A stretch of 64,000 nucleotides of DNA, from NCBI RefSeq assembly GCF_023973825.1, contig NC_090121.1, forward strand, positions 1,906,001 to 1,970,000, given 5' to 3'. Below the pieces are notes generated by a model. The model made no database searches, was not told the origin of the DNA, and was given only the letters and a program-made list of their open reading frames with translations. Below are positions 62,943 to 64,000 of this stretch, in pieces. The position numbers were made by a program, and so were the translations under genes. The DNA is from Plasmodium brasilianum. Its lineage: Eukaryota; Apicomplexa; Aconoidasida; Haemosporida; Plasmodiidae. Position 1 is the first letter of the stretch; the number at the start of each line of letters is the position of its first letter.

Positions 62943-64000
62943 TGTCTCATAAAAATTAATGTCTACTTCTGTAGTGATATATATACAAGGCAAGCATACT
63001 CATAATTGCTTAGGTTTTATAAATCCCACACTGAAGTTCCTAGGAATATTTATAGGGAACCATAAAAATATATATCTTCCATTTTTTTTAAATTTGAATC
63101 TTAAAATATTTTTCATTTTGAATTTTAAAGTTTTGTGTCACTTTTACACAACATTATGTTGTTATATATGTATACGTATATTTAAATAGATACTTATGAA
63201 AAATATATATATGTTATAATTAATATAAAAAGGCACAATTCAAATAATTCTATTTAAATCTCGTTTTAATTTACATTTTTAATTGTAGAAAATTACTTTT
63301 ATTTAATTATTAAGTTATTCTTTATTAAATGATTATTTGTTGTTATAATTAAAAAATTTTATTATTTGTTTTAAATTATAAATAATAAATGTGTCTTATT
63401 TTTCATATAAGAAACAAACTGAATTAATATAATTGTATTGTTAATATATATTTTATCTGTTGTTTAAAAATACATAATGAATTATGTTTTGTATTAGTAT
63501 TATAGACATAAATTTAATTTTATATAAAATATAAATTAATTTTAAAGATCTAAGAAAAATTTTAAAAAAAGGTAGCTAGTGAATCTTATTAAATTATATT
63601 GTATAATCAATTTCAAATGGTATATACAATAATTATATTTTATTTGTTTATCCTTGTTGGCCTTTTATTACTTTGAAATGATTTGTTTAATTATTAATTA
63701 AAATATTATAGAATATACAAAAAGGTATGGAACAATTGTGAAATTTCAAATAATATTAGATGAATGATAATCATATTTTTGGTTTATTTTTATTATACTT
63801 TTTTCTATAATTATGTTATTTGTACTATTGCATGTTTCACATTATTGTACACAACAATTTCTTGTTTACGTTAGTTTCTATTATATAATTTAACATAGAA
63901 TGTTTTTTTGTTTTTTTTTATTTCTTTTTCAGCATGTCCCATTATTATCATTTATATTTAAGAAAAGGAATAAATTTTTTATTATGTGGAATTCGTGTTT
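62943..64000. other. Spacer to right edge
   Basis: No supported gene. The last 70 bases follow a CTTTTTCAG (possible splice acceptor at about 63932) and read HVPLLSFIFKKRNKFFIMWN, which could be the start of a C-terminal exon of a pir-type gene continuing to the right; too short to call. Confidence 0.4.

Noticed and set aside
62959..63189. ORF just after the fam-type gene
   Set aside because: Hydrophobic reading of 3' flank with no family features; the fam-type gene ends properly at 62942.
1..64000. Centromere, CRISPR array, transposon or viral insertion
   Set aside because: No several-kilobase near-pure AT core typical of Plasmodium centromeres, no spaced repeats, no integrase or polymerase motifs seen on either strand.

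Overview
The window is about 64 kb of very AT-rich nuclear DNA from a human-infecting Plasmodium. P. malariae fits best. The reasons are the long AT-rich introns and spacers, the Asn/Lys-rich proteins, intact and broken pir genes, and near the right end a two-exon gene of the fam-l/fam-m type (short hydrophobic exon 1, then an RKLDTRTYRLLA block and two late membrane helices). I know fam-l/fam-m as a P. malariae expansion. P. ovale is the main alternative. The species call is inference.

The window crosses from conserved chromosome core (left) into subtelomere (right). Conserved part, 1-28 kb: an ABC-B transporter fragment (minus, cut by the left edge), a complete nine-exon CLAG/RhopH1 gene (minus, 3435-8993), an SRPK-type protein kinase (minus, 15582-19697), a PRL1/Prp46 WD40 splicing factor (plus, 23732-25733, two exons) and a zinc-ribbon conserved protein (plus, 26871-27989). 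From memory, this order (ABCB4, CLAG3, SRPK1, PRP46) matches one end of P. falciparum chromosome 3. Only one CLAG is present. The 6.5 kb between CLAG and SRPK holds decayed coding sequence on both strands, including a perfect 27-bp tandem array.

Subtelomeric part, 28-64 kb: a decayed gene for an unidentified membrane protein (28.7-30.9 kb), an intact two-exon PEXEL exported protein (32918-33907), a further relic (35.2-36.4 kb), a run of pir-type pseudogenes (39.6-44.5 kb), one apparently intact pir gene (53.3-55.1 kb) and the fam-l/fam-m type gene (62122-62942). A diverged noncoding block of about 1.7-2 kb occurs twice in the same orientation (about 46.0-47.7 and 59.8-61.7 kb). The second copy lies just upstream of the fam gene.

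Functional themes: the core genes serve nutrient-channel/rhoptry biology (CLAG), membrane transport (ABC) and mRNA splicing (SRPK and PRL1, transcribed divergently from a shared 4 kb spacer). The right half carries host-cell-export and surface-antigen families. Nearly every long spacer in the right half and the CLAG-SRPK interval contains protein-like stretches broken by stops and frameshifts. No CRISPR, transposon, rRNA or convincing tRNA was seen. Exon joins were worked out by hand from GT/AG sites and phase.
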